This document shows, piece after piece, positions 26,824 to 35,874 of a stretch of DNA of 64,000 nt (positions within the stretch are counted from its first letter, which is position 1; each line of letters starts with the position of its first letter). This DNA is from Floridanema evergladense (GTDB taxonomy: Bacteria > Cyanobacteriota > Cyanobacteriia > Cyanobacteriales > Aerosakkonemataceae). The notes beneath the pieces were generated by a model that had not been told where the DNA came from, made no database searches, and saw only the letters and a program-made list of their open reading frames with translations. The DNA is taken from NCBI RefSeq assembly GCF_041929205.1, contig NZ_JBHFNT010000116.1, one strand, 5' to 3'. Position numbers and translations under genes: made by a program.

Positions 26824-28026
26824 ATGAACCTAAGAATATTCATCACGCTTCTACTACTATGTCTATCTAGCTCAGTTTTAGCTCAAGATTCCCCAATTAT
26901 TAAAAGATTAAGGGAAACTAGAAACTGTCCCGGATGTAATTTGAGTAACGCCAACCTAACGAGTGCGTACCTGCGAAATGCTAACCTGCGGGGAGCAAAT
27001 CTTAGTAACGCTAATCTCAAAAATAGCGATTTGAGCGGTGCTTACTTACGGAATGCTAACTTGCAGAATGCCGACTTGCGGGGAGCCGACCTCAGCACAG
27101 CAGATTTAAAAGACGCTGATTTAAGAGGAACTAATTTAAAAGATAGTAAAATCAACTATGAAACTTTTATTGATAGAAAATGGCGCACAGTTTGGGAATT
27201 GGTAAATCAAAAAATTAGCACTAGAGATTTGAAAGAAGCAGATTTAGCAGGAGCTAATCTTAATAGAGCTAACCTCAGCAATATCAATTTAGAAAAGGCG
27301 AATCTCAGCGGTGCTAAATTGAATGGAGCTAACTTGCGTGAAGCTAATTTAAGCAATACTAACTTGCTGCAAGCTGACTTATTTATTGCCGATTTAAGGA
27401 ATTCTAATTTAGTTAGTGCTAATTTAAAAAATGCCAACCTCACCAGTGCAGATTTGCGCGGAGCTAATTTGAATCAAGCCAACCTCAATCAAGCTAATTT
27501 GAGTCGAGCTAACCTTGGTCAAGTTAATTTAAGCAATACTAATTTAGTAGGTGCTAACTTAAGAGAAGCCGAGCTAACAGGAATTAATTTAAATGGAGCA
27601 AATTTGGCAAGTGCTAACTTATTTAATATCAGCTTGAGAGGAATAGATTTAAGTAGCACCAACCTCAGAGGTGCTAACCTTACAGGAGTTAATTTCCAAG
27701 ATGTTAATCTTAGAGGAATTAAGCTTCAAGGAACTAATTTCATCGGCGTTAATTTAAGCGGTGCTGACTTGAGTGGTGCTGACTTGAGTGGTGTTAATTT
27801 AAAAGAAGCTAATCTCAGCCGTGTTAACTTCAGTGGTGCCAACCTAACTGATGCTATTCTCATTGATGCTAATTTAAATAATGCTGATTTAAGTGATGTA
27901 GATTTGAGCGGCGCAGATTTAAGAAATGCTGACCTTAAAGGAGCAAGATTAAATGGAATTAAGTTAAGTATTACTACTAATCTATGCGGTGCAATTATGC
28001 CTGATGGTAGCAAAGGTACTTGCTAA
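26824..28026 (+). CDS. Secreted pentapeptide-repeat protein
   Basis: A clear signal peptide (MNLRIFITLLLLCLSSSVLA) is followed by about 65 tandem A(N/D)LXX pentapeptides over residues 35-385, interrupted once near residues 110-140 (KINYETFIDRKWRTVWELVN). The repeats fold as a right-handed quadrilateral beta-helix. The short C-terminus contains two cysteines, and a Cys pair (NCPGC) precedes the repeats. The ATG at 26824 is preferred because it begins the signal peptide. It is probably periplasmic or envelope-associated; no partner is evident. Confidence 0.88.
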   Translation: MNLRIFITLLLLCLSSSVLAQDSPIIKRLRETRNCPGCNLSNANLTSAYLRNANLRGANLSNANLKNSDLSGAYLRNANLQNADLRGADLSTADLKDADLRGTNLKDSKINYETFIDRKWRTVWELVNQKISTRDLKEADLAGANLNRANLSNINLEKANLSGAKLNGANLREANLSNTNLLQADLFIADLRNSNLVSANLKNANLTSADLRGANLNQANLNQANLSRANLGQVNLSNTNLVGANLREAELTGINLNGANLASANLFNISLRGIDLSSTNLRGANLTGVNFQDVNLRGIKLQGTNFIGVNLSGADLSGADLSGVNLKEANLSRVNFSGANLTDAILIDANLNNADLSDVDLSGADLRNADLKGARLNGIKLSITTNLCGAIMPDGSKGTC

Positions 28027-28056
28027 GTTTGTTTGATAATTACAAAGTGTTTAATT

Positions 28057-29283
28057 ATGAATGATAAATCTTTTTCTTCACCAAGTATTGAACCTTTCGA
28101 TCGCCTTCATGTTTATGACAGTTTGATGATGAATGCGAAACGTTGGCTAATGGCTCATGAGTACCATCGTCGCCGTCAAAATGTTCATTATCAGTCGCTT
28201 AATCAACCAGGAATTGTTTGTGGATTGGGAGTAAAATTGATTGAGCCTCCTGAAGAAGCACCTGCACAATTTCGGGATAAACGTTGGTTGGAAATTCAAC
28301 CGGGAATTGCCATTGATATAGAAGGAAATCCCATAATTGTTAATCCATCTGTTAACCGGAAATTTCGCATTGCTACTGCACCTCCTACTACTGGAACTTT
28401 AACAGTTTATTTGGTGGTTAGTTTTGTGGAACCGGAAAATCCAGAACGCAAACAAGATATTGAAGTGTTGAGAGAATGGTTTAGGTTTGATGAAAAAACT
28501 AGTCCGCCAAATGAAAAGGAAATTGAATTATGTCGCATTGAATTACAGCCTGGTGTAGTTAAATTGCAAAAGCCGAAAGATGTGTTATTTCCTGAAGTTA
28601 ATGATATTGATTTACGTTATCGGTTATTGGCAAAAGCTAGACCTGAAGCTGTTGTAAATGCGGCTTTGATGAAATACAGTGATGCTGATGATTGGTACAA
28701 TAGCGATATGCAGAAATTGAGCGATCGCGACCGGGAAAACCTCTCCTACTTAATGCGATCGACATCATCACTTTATCCGGCTTTGCAAGGAATAGCAGAA
28801 ATCGGACAAGTAAGTTTACAAAACAAAAGAGCGATCGTAGATTATGACTTATTTTTCCTCGCAGATTGGCAGGTAGTTAATCTGAATGAAGAAGAATTAC
28901 ATACCCTCAGCATTTACTTAAAAACAGGTGGCATAATTTTAATAGAAACACCTACAAATAATTCCTTTTTAATAGACAACATTCATAAAATAATTACAGA
29001 CAAACTAGACATAGATTTGCTATCCTGGCAAGAGATGAGCCGTTATCATCCATTGCGAACCCAGCCTTTTTTGTTTGCTATACCGCCAAATATTAATCAA
29101 CAATCAATAGAAATTCAGAGCGGAGGAGGAATTATTTTAGTAATCGGAAATTTACTATCAGCCTGGGGAATAGATGATGAACTTTCTCTCGATCGCAATG
29201 ATATTCGTACCGCTCAAGAATTGGGAATTAATATTTTGCATTTCGCTTGGTGTCGGCGACAAATGACACAATTGCTACAATAA
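28057..29283 (+). CDS. Unknown protein, first gene of an Ig/WD40 membrane module
   Basis: The N-terminal region (PFDRLHVYDSLMMNAKRWLM, then AHEYHRRRQNVHYQSL and PGIVCGLGVKLI) resembles a conserved domain seen beside contractile-tail genes in cyanobacteria. The C-terminal part (DLFFLADWQVVNLNEEELHT, then LKTGGIILIETP) resembles a DUF4159-type Rossmann-like domain. There is no signal peptide or membrane helix. An ATG at 28057 is preferred over the TTG at 28033. It is followed at 29 bases by the Ig-TM-WD40 gene, so the three genes probably form one operon. Confidence 0.65.
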   Translation: MNDKSFSSPSIEPFDRLHVYDSLMMNAKRWLMAHEYHRRRQNVHYQSLNQPGIVCGLGVKLIEPPEEAPAQFRDKRWLEIQPGIAIDIEGNPIIVNPSVNRKFRIATAPPTTGTLTVYLVVSFVEPENPERKQDIEVLREWFRFDEKTSPPNEKEIELCRIELQPGVVKLQKPKDVLFPEVNDIDLRYRLLAKARPEAVVNAALMKYSDADDWYNSDMQKLSDRDRENLSYLMRSTSSLYPALQGIAEIGQVSLQNKRAIVDYDLFFLADWQVVNLNEEELHTLSIYLKTGGIILIETPTNNSFLIDNIHKIITDKLDIDLLSWQEMSRYHPLRTQPFLFAIPPNINQQSIEIQSGGGIILVIGNLLSAWGIDDELSLDRNDIRTAQELGINILHFAWCRRQMTQLLQ

Positions 29284-29312
29284 CCCTGAAAATCTATTAA
29301 TATTTTTTGAAA

Positions 29313-31649
29313 ATGCCAAACTTTGTCAAAGCTATAGTTTCTAAAAAACAACTAACATTAATACCAGATCTTGCCGCTGACTCCGCTGATGAAAATACCA
29401 ATGGCGAGAACGAATTCGACGTTACTGTTGTTAACGAAAGCAAAGAATTTACCAGTTTTCAAATAGAACTATCGACTCCGGGTGCTGATACCCATTCAAA
29501 CTTTAAATGGTATACTTTAGACCCAGAAGTTTGCGTGAAAAAACCCCCAGGAGCAAGTACAAAATTTCATGTAGTAATCACCAAATCACCGATTCAAGTA
29601 TACGACACCACCATTGACTTAACATTAAGAGTTTTTTCTGTTGAATTTGCCAGTATATTTACTAGCCAAAAAATTAAACTTACCATTCAAAAAGCTCGGA
29701 AACCTTTAAGAATTTATCTAATCATGAAAGAACTTAAAGTTTATCCGGGTAATCTTGTTGAAATTCCGGTTATAGCCTACAATTTAAGTCAAAAATTTAC
29801 CAATGTTAGACTTACCATTTCCGGGTTAAATCCCGAATGGATGAAAGAAGGAACTGTGAGAAACTTGCAAATAGATGCAGGCGACTCTGAAAAAACTAGC
29901 TTTTGGTGCAAACCACCCATAAATGCCGAAACTTTCAGTAAGAAATACGATTTTGCGATCGAAGCTAATTCAGATAATAGTAGCCATACTCCTCATGAAA
30001 GAGGAGTTTTAGAAATTCTTCCTCATGGAACAGTAGAATTTATTTGTAATAATAAACTGCAAGTAATTCCCCCTAGAAAAGGCAAAACTTTTAGTAAAAA
30101 ACTTAAATTTGCAACTTATGAATTGCTATTTGAAAATAAGAGTAATTTACCTCAGCAAGTCAATCTTCAAATTTCTGAAAAAGACCAGAAACAATGCGGA
30201 TTAGTTATTCCTGATGGAATAAAACTTGCTCCAGGTGAAACCAAACCAATGTATTTAGTAACTAAAAAGCAACGACATTTGTTAGGGATGAAAAAACGAA
30301 TGTTATTTGAAGTATCACCGATTTTAACTAATCCTGATACTGAAGAATTTAGTAGCGAAATTCGTCCTCACCCTAGCAGCCAAGTTTTGGAATTACAAAT
30401 TTTACCGATCGTTCCTTTTTTACTTCAGTTTGTCGGGATACTTTTATTGTTATTACTGCTTTGGTTACTGAGATATTTGAATCCACCAATTTACCATGAA
30501 GGTCCCGTCAACTCCGTGCGTTTAATTGGGATTGCAGGTACAGTAATTAGTGGCTCTAGCGATCAAACAATTCGCCGTTGGCAAGTGGATAATAGTTTGT
30601 TACAAAATAGTAGCGGTTTGGGATATCAAGGGATTGTAAACGAACAAGAAAAAACTAAAAAAGCAGTGCGTGTCATTAGTCAAAGACCAAAACCAGATTA
30701 TATAGTTGCAGCGGGTTTAGAAACAGGAGAAATTCAACTTTGGGATGTTTCATCAAGAGAGATGAAAAAGACTTTGTACAAACAAAATCATAAGAACGAT
30801 CGCGTTTTCGACCTAGACTTTACTTCTGATTCTCGCTATTTATTCAGCGCTCATGGTAGCGGCTATATTCGCCAATGGAATGTGGATACAGAAAAGATCA
30901 AAGATGAAGCTGGACTCAAATTTACAGCTTTAAGTTTAGGCGTGAGTGAAAGTTTAAATCAGCCAGGTAGCCTTGTTGTTGTAGCAGGACGATTTAATAA
31001 GTTAGCTTTTTGGGATTGGGTTAGTAGAAAAATATACAATCTTCAATATGATTGGCTTGATTGGAAACAAGACAATGAATTTGACCCAGTTATCGGTCAG
31101 CATCATTACATAACAAGTCTGACAATAGCTGAAGCAAATAAAAATATTGCTCAAACAACTAACGCGAAAAATTTCTTGGTAACTGCTGATAATAAAGGCT
31201 ACATTACTCTGTGGAACATGGATATAATACGCCAATGTATTGTTGATAATCAGAGCGACTTGAACGGAGATAGCGATCGCAAGTCAGAAAAAGATGCTTT
31301 TGGAAATGTTTTTCAGACGTTAGAATGTAGCAATGCTAAACTTGCACAATGGCGTAATGGAGATAAAAATTATCGCGTTCAATCTGTTCGTTCGGTAGCA
31401 ATTACCCAAAATGGTTGCTACTTAGCAAGTGCGGGAGATGATGGTAGGGTAATGCTCTGGTCGATCGATGAAATTATGCGATCGCCTAAATACCAAACAG
31501 GGAAAATTATTGCTAATTTACCTGATACAACACTCAACAGCGTTGACATAAAAGCCATAAATAATGACTTATTTATTACTATTGGTGACGATAACAACCG
31601 AGTGAGATTATACCGAGAAAAGGTAAAGGACAATGCAAGTTGCAAATAA
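29313..31649 (+). CDS. Ig-like domains, one TM helix and WD40 repeats
   Basis: The 778-residue protein has three beta-sandwich, CARDB/Ig-like domains in residues 1-360, one hydrophobic helix at about 366-390 (FLLQFVGILLLLLLLWLLRY), and a C-terminal WD40 propeller from about 398. WD-type ends are VISGSSDQTIRRWQV, GEIQLWDVSS, YIRQWNVD, YITLWNMD and GRVMLWSID. If the Ig part is cytosolic, the propeller lies across the membrane, or the reverse; the topology is open. The last bases overlap the next gene (31633), which indicates coupling. The start is set at the ATG at 29313. Confidence 0.75.
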   Translation: MPNFVKAIVSKKQLTLIPDLAADSADENTNGENEFDVTVVNESKEFTSFQIELSTPGADTHSNFKWYTLDPEVCVKKPPGASTKFHVVITKSPIQVYDTTIDLTLRVFSVEFASIFTSQKIKLTIQKARKPLRIYLIMKELKVYPGNLVEIPVIAYNLSQKFTNVRLTISGLNPEWMKEGTVRNLQIDAGDSEKTSFWCKPPINAETFSKKYDFAIEANSDNSSHTPHERGVLEILPHGTVEFICNNKLQVIPPRKGKTFSKKLKFATYELLFENKSNLPQQVNLQISEKDQKQCGLVIPDGIKLAPGETKPMYLVTKKQRHLLGMKKRMLFEVSPILTNPDTEEFSSEIRPHPSSQVLELQILPIVPFLLQFVGILLLLLLLWLLRYLNPPIYHEGPVNSVRLIGIAGTVISGSSDQTIRRWQVDNSLLQNSSGLGYQGIVNEQEKTKKAVRVISQRPKPDYIVAAGLETGEIQLWDVSSREMKKTLYKQNHKNDRVFDLDFTSDSRYLFSAHGSGYIRQWNVDTEKIKDEAGLKFTALSLGVSESLNQPGSLVVVAGRFNKLAFWDWVSRKIYNLQYDWLDWKQDNEFDPVIGQHHYITSLTIAEANKNIAQTTNAKNFLVTADNKGYITLWNMDIIRQCIVDNQSDLNGDSDRKSEKDAFGNVFQTLECSNAKLAQWRNGDKNYRVQSVRSVAITQNGCYLASAGDDGRVMLWSIDEIMRSPKYQTGKIIANLPDTTLNSVDIKAINNDLFITIGDDNNRVRLYREKVKDNASCK

Positions 31650-34600
31650 CCCTCTTTTCATAGAAGATTTATTACCCGGATCGAACGAAGTTAAACGGGG
31701 AACTACTACTAAACGTCGCGTCGCTGTGAAAAATTTAGGTGATAAAAAAGCGGATGTTGATATTTGGATTGCTGCTACTGATGAAAAATCCGAACCTCTA
31801 CTTTCTTGGTGTATTTTTAACGAATCAAATCCTTTAAAATTGGAACCAAAACAAAGCAGAGAAGTAATTTTAACTTTTGAAGTACCTCAACAAGCAACAC
31901 CAGATTTGTACAATTATGAAATTCTGATAGAGGCTCAATCTCAATACCCAGATAAAGTTTTTCGCCGTCCGCAACAACTCCGAGTTTTGCGATCGGACCA
32001 AGATGCTGAATGGGGAAACGAACCAACATTTACTTTACAACCTTTCACCAGTTCTGCTAATCCTTATCCGCTGAAAGCCGGAGAACAATTAAATATAAAA
32101 GTTATAGTAGAAAATCGTTCTAAAAGAGTCGATCGCTTTTATTTAACTTGTCCAGAATTAACACCAGATTGGTTTACTGTTCGCTACCCAGAAAGTCGCT
32201 TAGAAATATCAGGTTCAGTAAAAGAAACCGATGGTTTAGAACTTTTGCCAAATAGTACAGGTGAAATTAGTTTATTTTTGCATCCACCACAATATACTTT
32301 AGCAAGCAATTACTTTCCTACCATTCGCGTCATATCTAGCAATAAAGAAGATTTAGTATTGCTAGATGTAGTTTATTTGCAAATTTTTCCTGACGATACT
32401 TTAAAAGTAGAATTAAATCCATTTTTACTTAAAATACCATCTCAACCGGGCATATTTGAAGTTAAGTTATTTAATCAAGGAAATATTAGACGAGAAGTTG
32501 TAATTTTTGCCAGCGATCGCGAAGAACTATTCGCCTATACTCCTGAATTTTCCCCAGTAGAATTATTACCAGGATACGTTAATAATATTCCTTTAAAAGT
32601 GCAACCTCGCAAGTGGTGGAATCGACCACTTTGGGGGAAAGGAAAGGAATTTAATTTTAACCTTGGAGTGGAAAATTACAGATTATTAGTACTACCTGAA
32701 ACCGCCAAACCGCCAGCCTTACCTAAAGAATTACCTCAAGGAACATTAATCTGGGAACCGCGTCCTTGGTGGCAATTTTTGCTCCCGCTTTTCCTGCTGA
32801 TATTGTTAGCTTTGGGAATAATCTCGATCGGTGCATTTCTCCTATGGCAACAACTATTAGTCAAACCAAAAATTGACACACTTAAACCTGTTAGTAGTAT
32901 TTATGCAGAAATTAATAGACAACCAATTAGTTTAAATTTTCAAATTAGTAATTGGCAATTTAAAAATTGGAAATTCCAAAATACTAACAGACTTAAAAAT
33001 GTCAAAATTATTCCCCAAAGTCGTGAAGGAGTAGGCGAAATCATTAGTTATGACTACAATGAATTGAAAAAATTTTGTCCACAATCTCCGCAAGGCGATC
33101 TTAACTGTACTGTACCGACAAAAACCACCACAGCAGGTGCTTATACCTTTAAAGTAGAACTTTATTCACCAGGACAAAATCAACCTTCTGACTCTAAAGA
33201 AACGGATACGGTGACAATTAAGCCTATAGCCACCCCAAAAATTATTAATATATTTGCAACAAAAAAGATTTATCAAGAAGCATTGAAAGAGAGAGTTATT
33301 CTTAATTGGAGAATAGCTAACGCCAGCCAACTAAAAGCTCTAACCTTAACTCAACAAGGAGGTAACGAACCACCAGTTAAAAAGACTTTTATTAAATGTA
33401 TCCCTCAAGAATTTCAACCTCAAAATTTGCAGCTACAACCAAATTTTAACAATTCCCAAGATATCCTAATTTGTCAAGGAGTCGCTACAGACGCTACAAA
33501 AGCAGGGACTTACACTTTCAAACTGGAAGCATTTTCTCAACAAGACCAAACTCAACCTTCCGACTCCAAAGAAACTGATACTATTACTATTCGTCCAGCA
33601 CCGCCTATCCCTATTCCAAAAATTGAAGAATTATCGTTAAATAAAACTAGCTATGAAGCAAAGGAACCAGTCCTTCTGAATTTAAAAATCAGTAATCCTA
33701 ACCAAATTAAAGAAGTAAAACTTATAGAACAGGGAAGTGATGGTTCAGTCACAAAAAACACTTTTGATTTAAGGCAATGTTATTTTCCAGAAACTTCATC
33801 TCCAAATCTTAACCAAAATAATTCTGCTAAGATTGCACCACTTAATAATTTATCTATTCTAAATTGCCAAAATATCCCTTTAATTCCAACTAAAGCCGGA
33901 AAGTTTACTTATAAAATCGAAGTATATTCTCAAGCTAATCAAAATCAACCTGCTCAGGTTAAAGAAACTAACACTATTACGATTAAACCCTTACCTGTCC
34001 CAAAAATCGCAGAATTATCTTCTACGCAACCATTTTATGAAAGAGCTAAAAATGAGCAAATTCTCTTAAATTGGGAAGTTAGTAATGCCAGCAATATTAA
34101 AGAATTAACGCTTGTAGGTTTGGCTTTAGATGGATCGATCGCAAGTCCCCTAAAACGTTACCCAATTAACACTTTACCTACTGGATGTACATTAACAACA
34201 AACTTAGTTTGTAAAAACGTCCCTACAGATGCTCAACAAACTGGTAATTACGTTTTCAAACTAACAGTTATTCCCCAGCAAGGAACCCCAGAACCAGAAA
34301 TTACTAAAAATACACCTACTATCAAAATTAAACCTATTCCCCCCAAACCTCCCACACCTGTTAATATTGTCTACTTTAAAGTCAACGGTCGAGATGTTAA
34401 TCAAGAGGGAAAAATAATCTTTCCGATCAACAAAGAAAGAAAACAAGCCAATGCGATTTTATCTTGGAAAGTAGAGTCAGGAGAAGATATTAAAGTTGAA
34501 CTTTTGGGAAGTAGTGTTCAACCTCAAGGAGATCTTTCTTATCCCTTAAGTAAACCTCCCAGCAGTCAAACAATCACCTTAAAAGTGAGGAATAAAGCTG

Positions 34601-34812
34601 GTGAAGAAAAAACCCAATCAGTTGTAATTGAAACAGTTGAACCAAGTACTTTAAGCAAACCTCAAACATCATCGCCAGGAACAATTTCACCTGGAATAAT
34701 TTCACCCGGAACCGGAGTTTCACCGGGAACAACTTCACCCGGAACAGCATCACCCTCACCTACCAATGTAGAGCAATTGTCACCCATTGAAGTACCACCT
34801 AAACCAAATTGA
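31633..34812 (+). CDS. Large Ig-like repeat membrane protein
   Basis: The 1059-residue protein begins with Ig-like/CARDB beta-sandwich domains, has one TM helix at about 382-406 (LLPLFLLILLALGIISIGAF), then four tandem repeats of about 110-120 residues. These repeats share a PKI-L-Y start, LNW/LNLKISN, and an end like AGTYTFKLEAFSQ with SDSKETDTITIKP. A fifth degenerate Ig-like unit and a Pro/Ser/Gly-Thr tail (SPGTISPGIISPGT) follow. Its N-terminal domain organisation resembles that of the preceding gene, which it overlaps by 17 bases. A spanning scaffold or receptor is likely; no enzyme motif is present. Confidence 0.75.
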   Translation: MQVANNPLFIEDLLPGSNEVKRGTTTKRRVAVKNLGDKKADVDIWIAATDEKSEPLLSWCIFNESNPLKLEPKQSREVILTFEVPQQATPDLYNYEILIEAQSQYPDKVFRRPQQLRVLRSDQDAEWGNEPTFTLQPFTSSANPYPLKAGEQLNIKVIVENRSKRVDRFYLTCPELTPDWFTVRYPESRLEISGSVKETDGLELLPNSTGEISLFLHPPQYTLASNYFPTIRVISSNKEDLVLLDVVYLQIFPDDTLKVELNPFLLKIPSQPGIFEVKLFNQGNIRREVVIFASDREELFAYTPEFSPVELLPGYVNNIPLKVQPRKWWNRPLWGKGKEFNFNLGVENYRLLVLPETAKPPALPKELPQGTLIWEPRPWWQFLLPLFLLILLALGIISIGAFLLWQQLLVKPKIDTLKPVSSIYAEINRQPISLNFQISNWQFKNWKFQNTNRLKNVKIIPQSREGVGEIISYDYNELKKFCPQSPQGDLNCTVPTKTTTAGAYTFKVELYSPGQNQPSDSKETDTVTIKPIATPKIINIFATKKIYQEALKERVILNWRIANASQLKALTLTQQGGNEPPVKKTFIKCIPQEFQPQNLQLQPNFNNSQDILICQGVATDATKAGTYTFKLEAFSQQDQTQPSDSKETDTITIRPAPPIPIPKIEELSLNKTSYEAKEPVLLNLKISNPNQIKEVKLIEQGSDGSVTKNTFDLRQCYFPETSSPNLNQNNSAKIAPLNNLSILNCQNIPLIPTKAGKFTYKIEVYSQANQNQPAQVKETNTITIKPLPVPKIAELSSTQPFYERAKNEQILLNWEVSNASNIKELTLVGLALDGSIASPLKRYPINTLPTGCTLTTNLVCKNVPTDAQQTGNYVFKLTVIPQQGTPEPEITKNTPTIKIKPIPPKPPTPVNIVYFKVNGRDVNQEGKIIFPINKERKQANAILSWKVESGEDIKVELLGSSVQPQGDLSYPLSKPPSSQTITLKVRNKAGEEKTQSVVIETVEPSTLSKPQTSSPGTISPGIISPGTGVSPGTTSPGTASPSPTNVEQLSPIEVPPKPN

Positions 34813-34902
34813 TGTTAGTTTAATTGAACTACAAGATCAGCGATCGCACAGTAAAATATAAAGCAGTAAGTAGAGAAACATCAAGAAGATGTAAAAGATA
34901 TA

Positions 34903-35169
34903 ATGGCAGTAGAACGTTGGACTGATGAAATGCTTGATGAGTTGGCATCAAGTGTGGGTGAAATGCGAAAAAGCATTACCGAAATCAAAGATAGCGTAGA
35001 TAGCTTGAGAATAACAGCGCAAGCATTGTTGCAAGTCGCCGCTCAAAATCAACGAAGAATGGATCAGTTTGCGGAAGAGATAGAGTTAACGAAGCAACGA
35101 CACGCAGAAAACGATCAAAGATTTAACGTTTTGCTTGAAGAAGTACGCTATTTGATTCGAGGAAATTAA
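34903..35169 (+). CDS. Small coiled-coil protein (88 aa)
   Basis: The ATG at 34903 begins MAVERWTDEMLDELASSVGE, followed by a heptad-patterned helix (TEIKDSVDSLRI) and ending RYLIRGN. Small coiled-coil proteins of this kind are common single genes in cyanobacteria. The function is unknown. Similar sequences (ctacaagatc with GCGATCGC) lie on both sides of it, at 34831 and 35227. Confidence 0.7.
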   Translation: MAVERWTDEMLDELASSVGEMRKSITEIKDSVDSLRITAQALLQVAAQNQRRMDQFAEEIELTKQRHAENDQRFNVLLEEVRYLIRGN

Positions 35170-35177
35170 GGAGATTA

Positions 35178-35209
35178 GCGCCATACGCCTACGGCAGGCT
35201 ACGCCACGC
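35178..35209. repeat. GC-rich intergenic repeat (ACGCCTACGGCAGGCTACGCC family)
   Basis: The core acgcctacggcaggctacg is a familiar dispersed cyanobacterial repeat with internal inverted symmetry. It lies between two small genes. Confidence 0.5.
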
Positions 35210-35248
35210 ACTTTTAATAAAGTTGCTACAAGATCGGCGATCGCTCTT

Positions 35249-35523
35249 TTATTTTGTACCAAGAATCTTGTCATACTCGGCGTGCGATCCTACCCAGAAC
35301 CATACTATTTTCTTTTCGTCAGCTTTTATTACTCCCAGAGCACACCATCCTATGCCTATCTGACTGACCAAATGTTTTCTTTGGGCTTAACTTCTTTAAA
35401 TTCTAAACTGGGATGGAATGGATTTTGTTTCCAGAGTTCGTAATTCTTTTTGGCAGTTTCCTTTATTCGTGGTGGTAATTCCGCAAACTTTTGCCGAAAA
35501 TCCCTAGTTCTAGACGATCTCAT
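35249..35523 (-). pseudogene. ParE/RelE-type toxin gene broken by one-base deletion
   Basis: The ATG at 35523 begins MRSSRTRDFRQKFAELPPRI, continues to KPKENIWSVR, and hits TAG. After restoring one base the frame continues IGIGWCALGVIKADEKKIVW, then FWVGSHAEYDKILGTK, and ends at 35249. That is the full length and C-terminal pattern of RelE/ParE superfamily toxins. The ATG overlaps the antitoxin stop as TGATG, so the pair was translationally coupled. The lesion is one missing base after about codon 54. Confidence 0.75.
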
Positions 35524-35750
35524 CACTCCTCACCAAAACCTTTTTCTTCGGTTTTACCTTCTTGGTCTTCAATTAATGCCTCTTGAGCCATTTGCTTGAG
35601 AATGTCGAGATTAGTATCGGAATTTGCTAAAGTTTCCTGCCATTTTAGTTCATTCTCAATATCTGCTAACAGTTGTTGAGCAATTTCGTCTTGGAGATTA
35701 TCGGCAAGCTTTTGAGCTTCTTGGAAAGCTTTTTGTAAGAGTTCCGTCAT
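35523..35750 (-). CDS. Antitoxin of a RelE/ParE-type pair
   Basis: The 75-residue acidic helical protein (LLQKAFQEAQKLADNLQDEI to EGKTEEKGFGEE) matches the small antitoxins that precede RelE-like toxins in cyanobacteria. It ends in a TGATG overlap with the toxin start. The toxin gene is frameshifted, so the antitoxin now appears to be alone. Confidence 0.8.
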   Translation of the reverse strand: MTELLQKAFQEAQKLADNLQDEIAQQLLADIENELKWQETLANSDTNLDILKQMAQEALIEDQEGKTEEKGFGEE

Positions 35751-35804
35751 GATTTTCTTTGATAATCAAATAAAAATTTAGCTTTAGAAGCATTGTAGGA
35801 GATT

Positions 35805-35831
35805 GGTTGGGTTGAGGGACGAAACCCAACC
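35805..35831. repeat. Hairpin repeat GGTTGGG / CCCAACC
   Basis: ggttggg and cccaacc flank ttgagggacgaaa, a dispersed cyanobacterial hairpin. It sits between the convergent ends of a toxin-antitoxin pair and the DUF4157 gene and could act as a transcript terminator. Confidence 0.55.
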
Positions 35832-35874
35832 TACTGGATCGGCGACACTGTGTCGTCCTGGGGCACAAATGACT

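Noticed and set aside
27207..27443. Leu/Ala/Lys-rich minus-strand frame in the pentapeptide gene
   Set aside because: The periodic five-codon repeat creates a periodic antisense frame; it is a by-product of the repeats.
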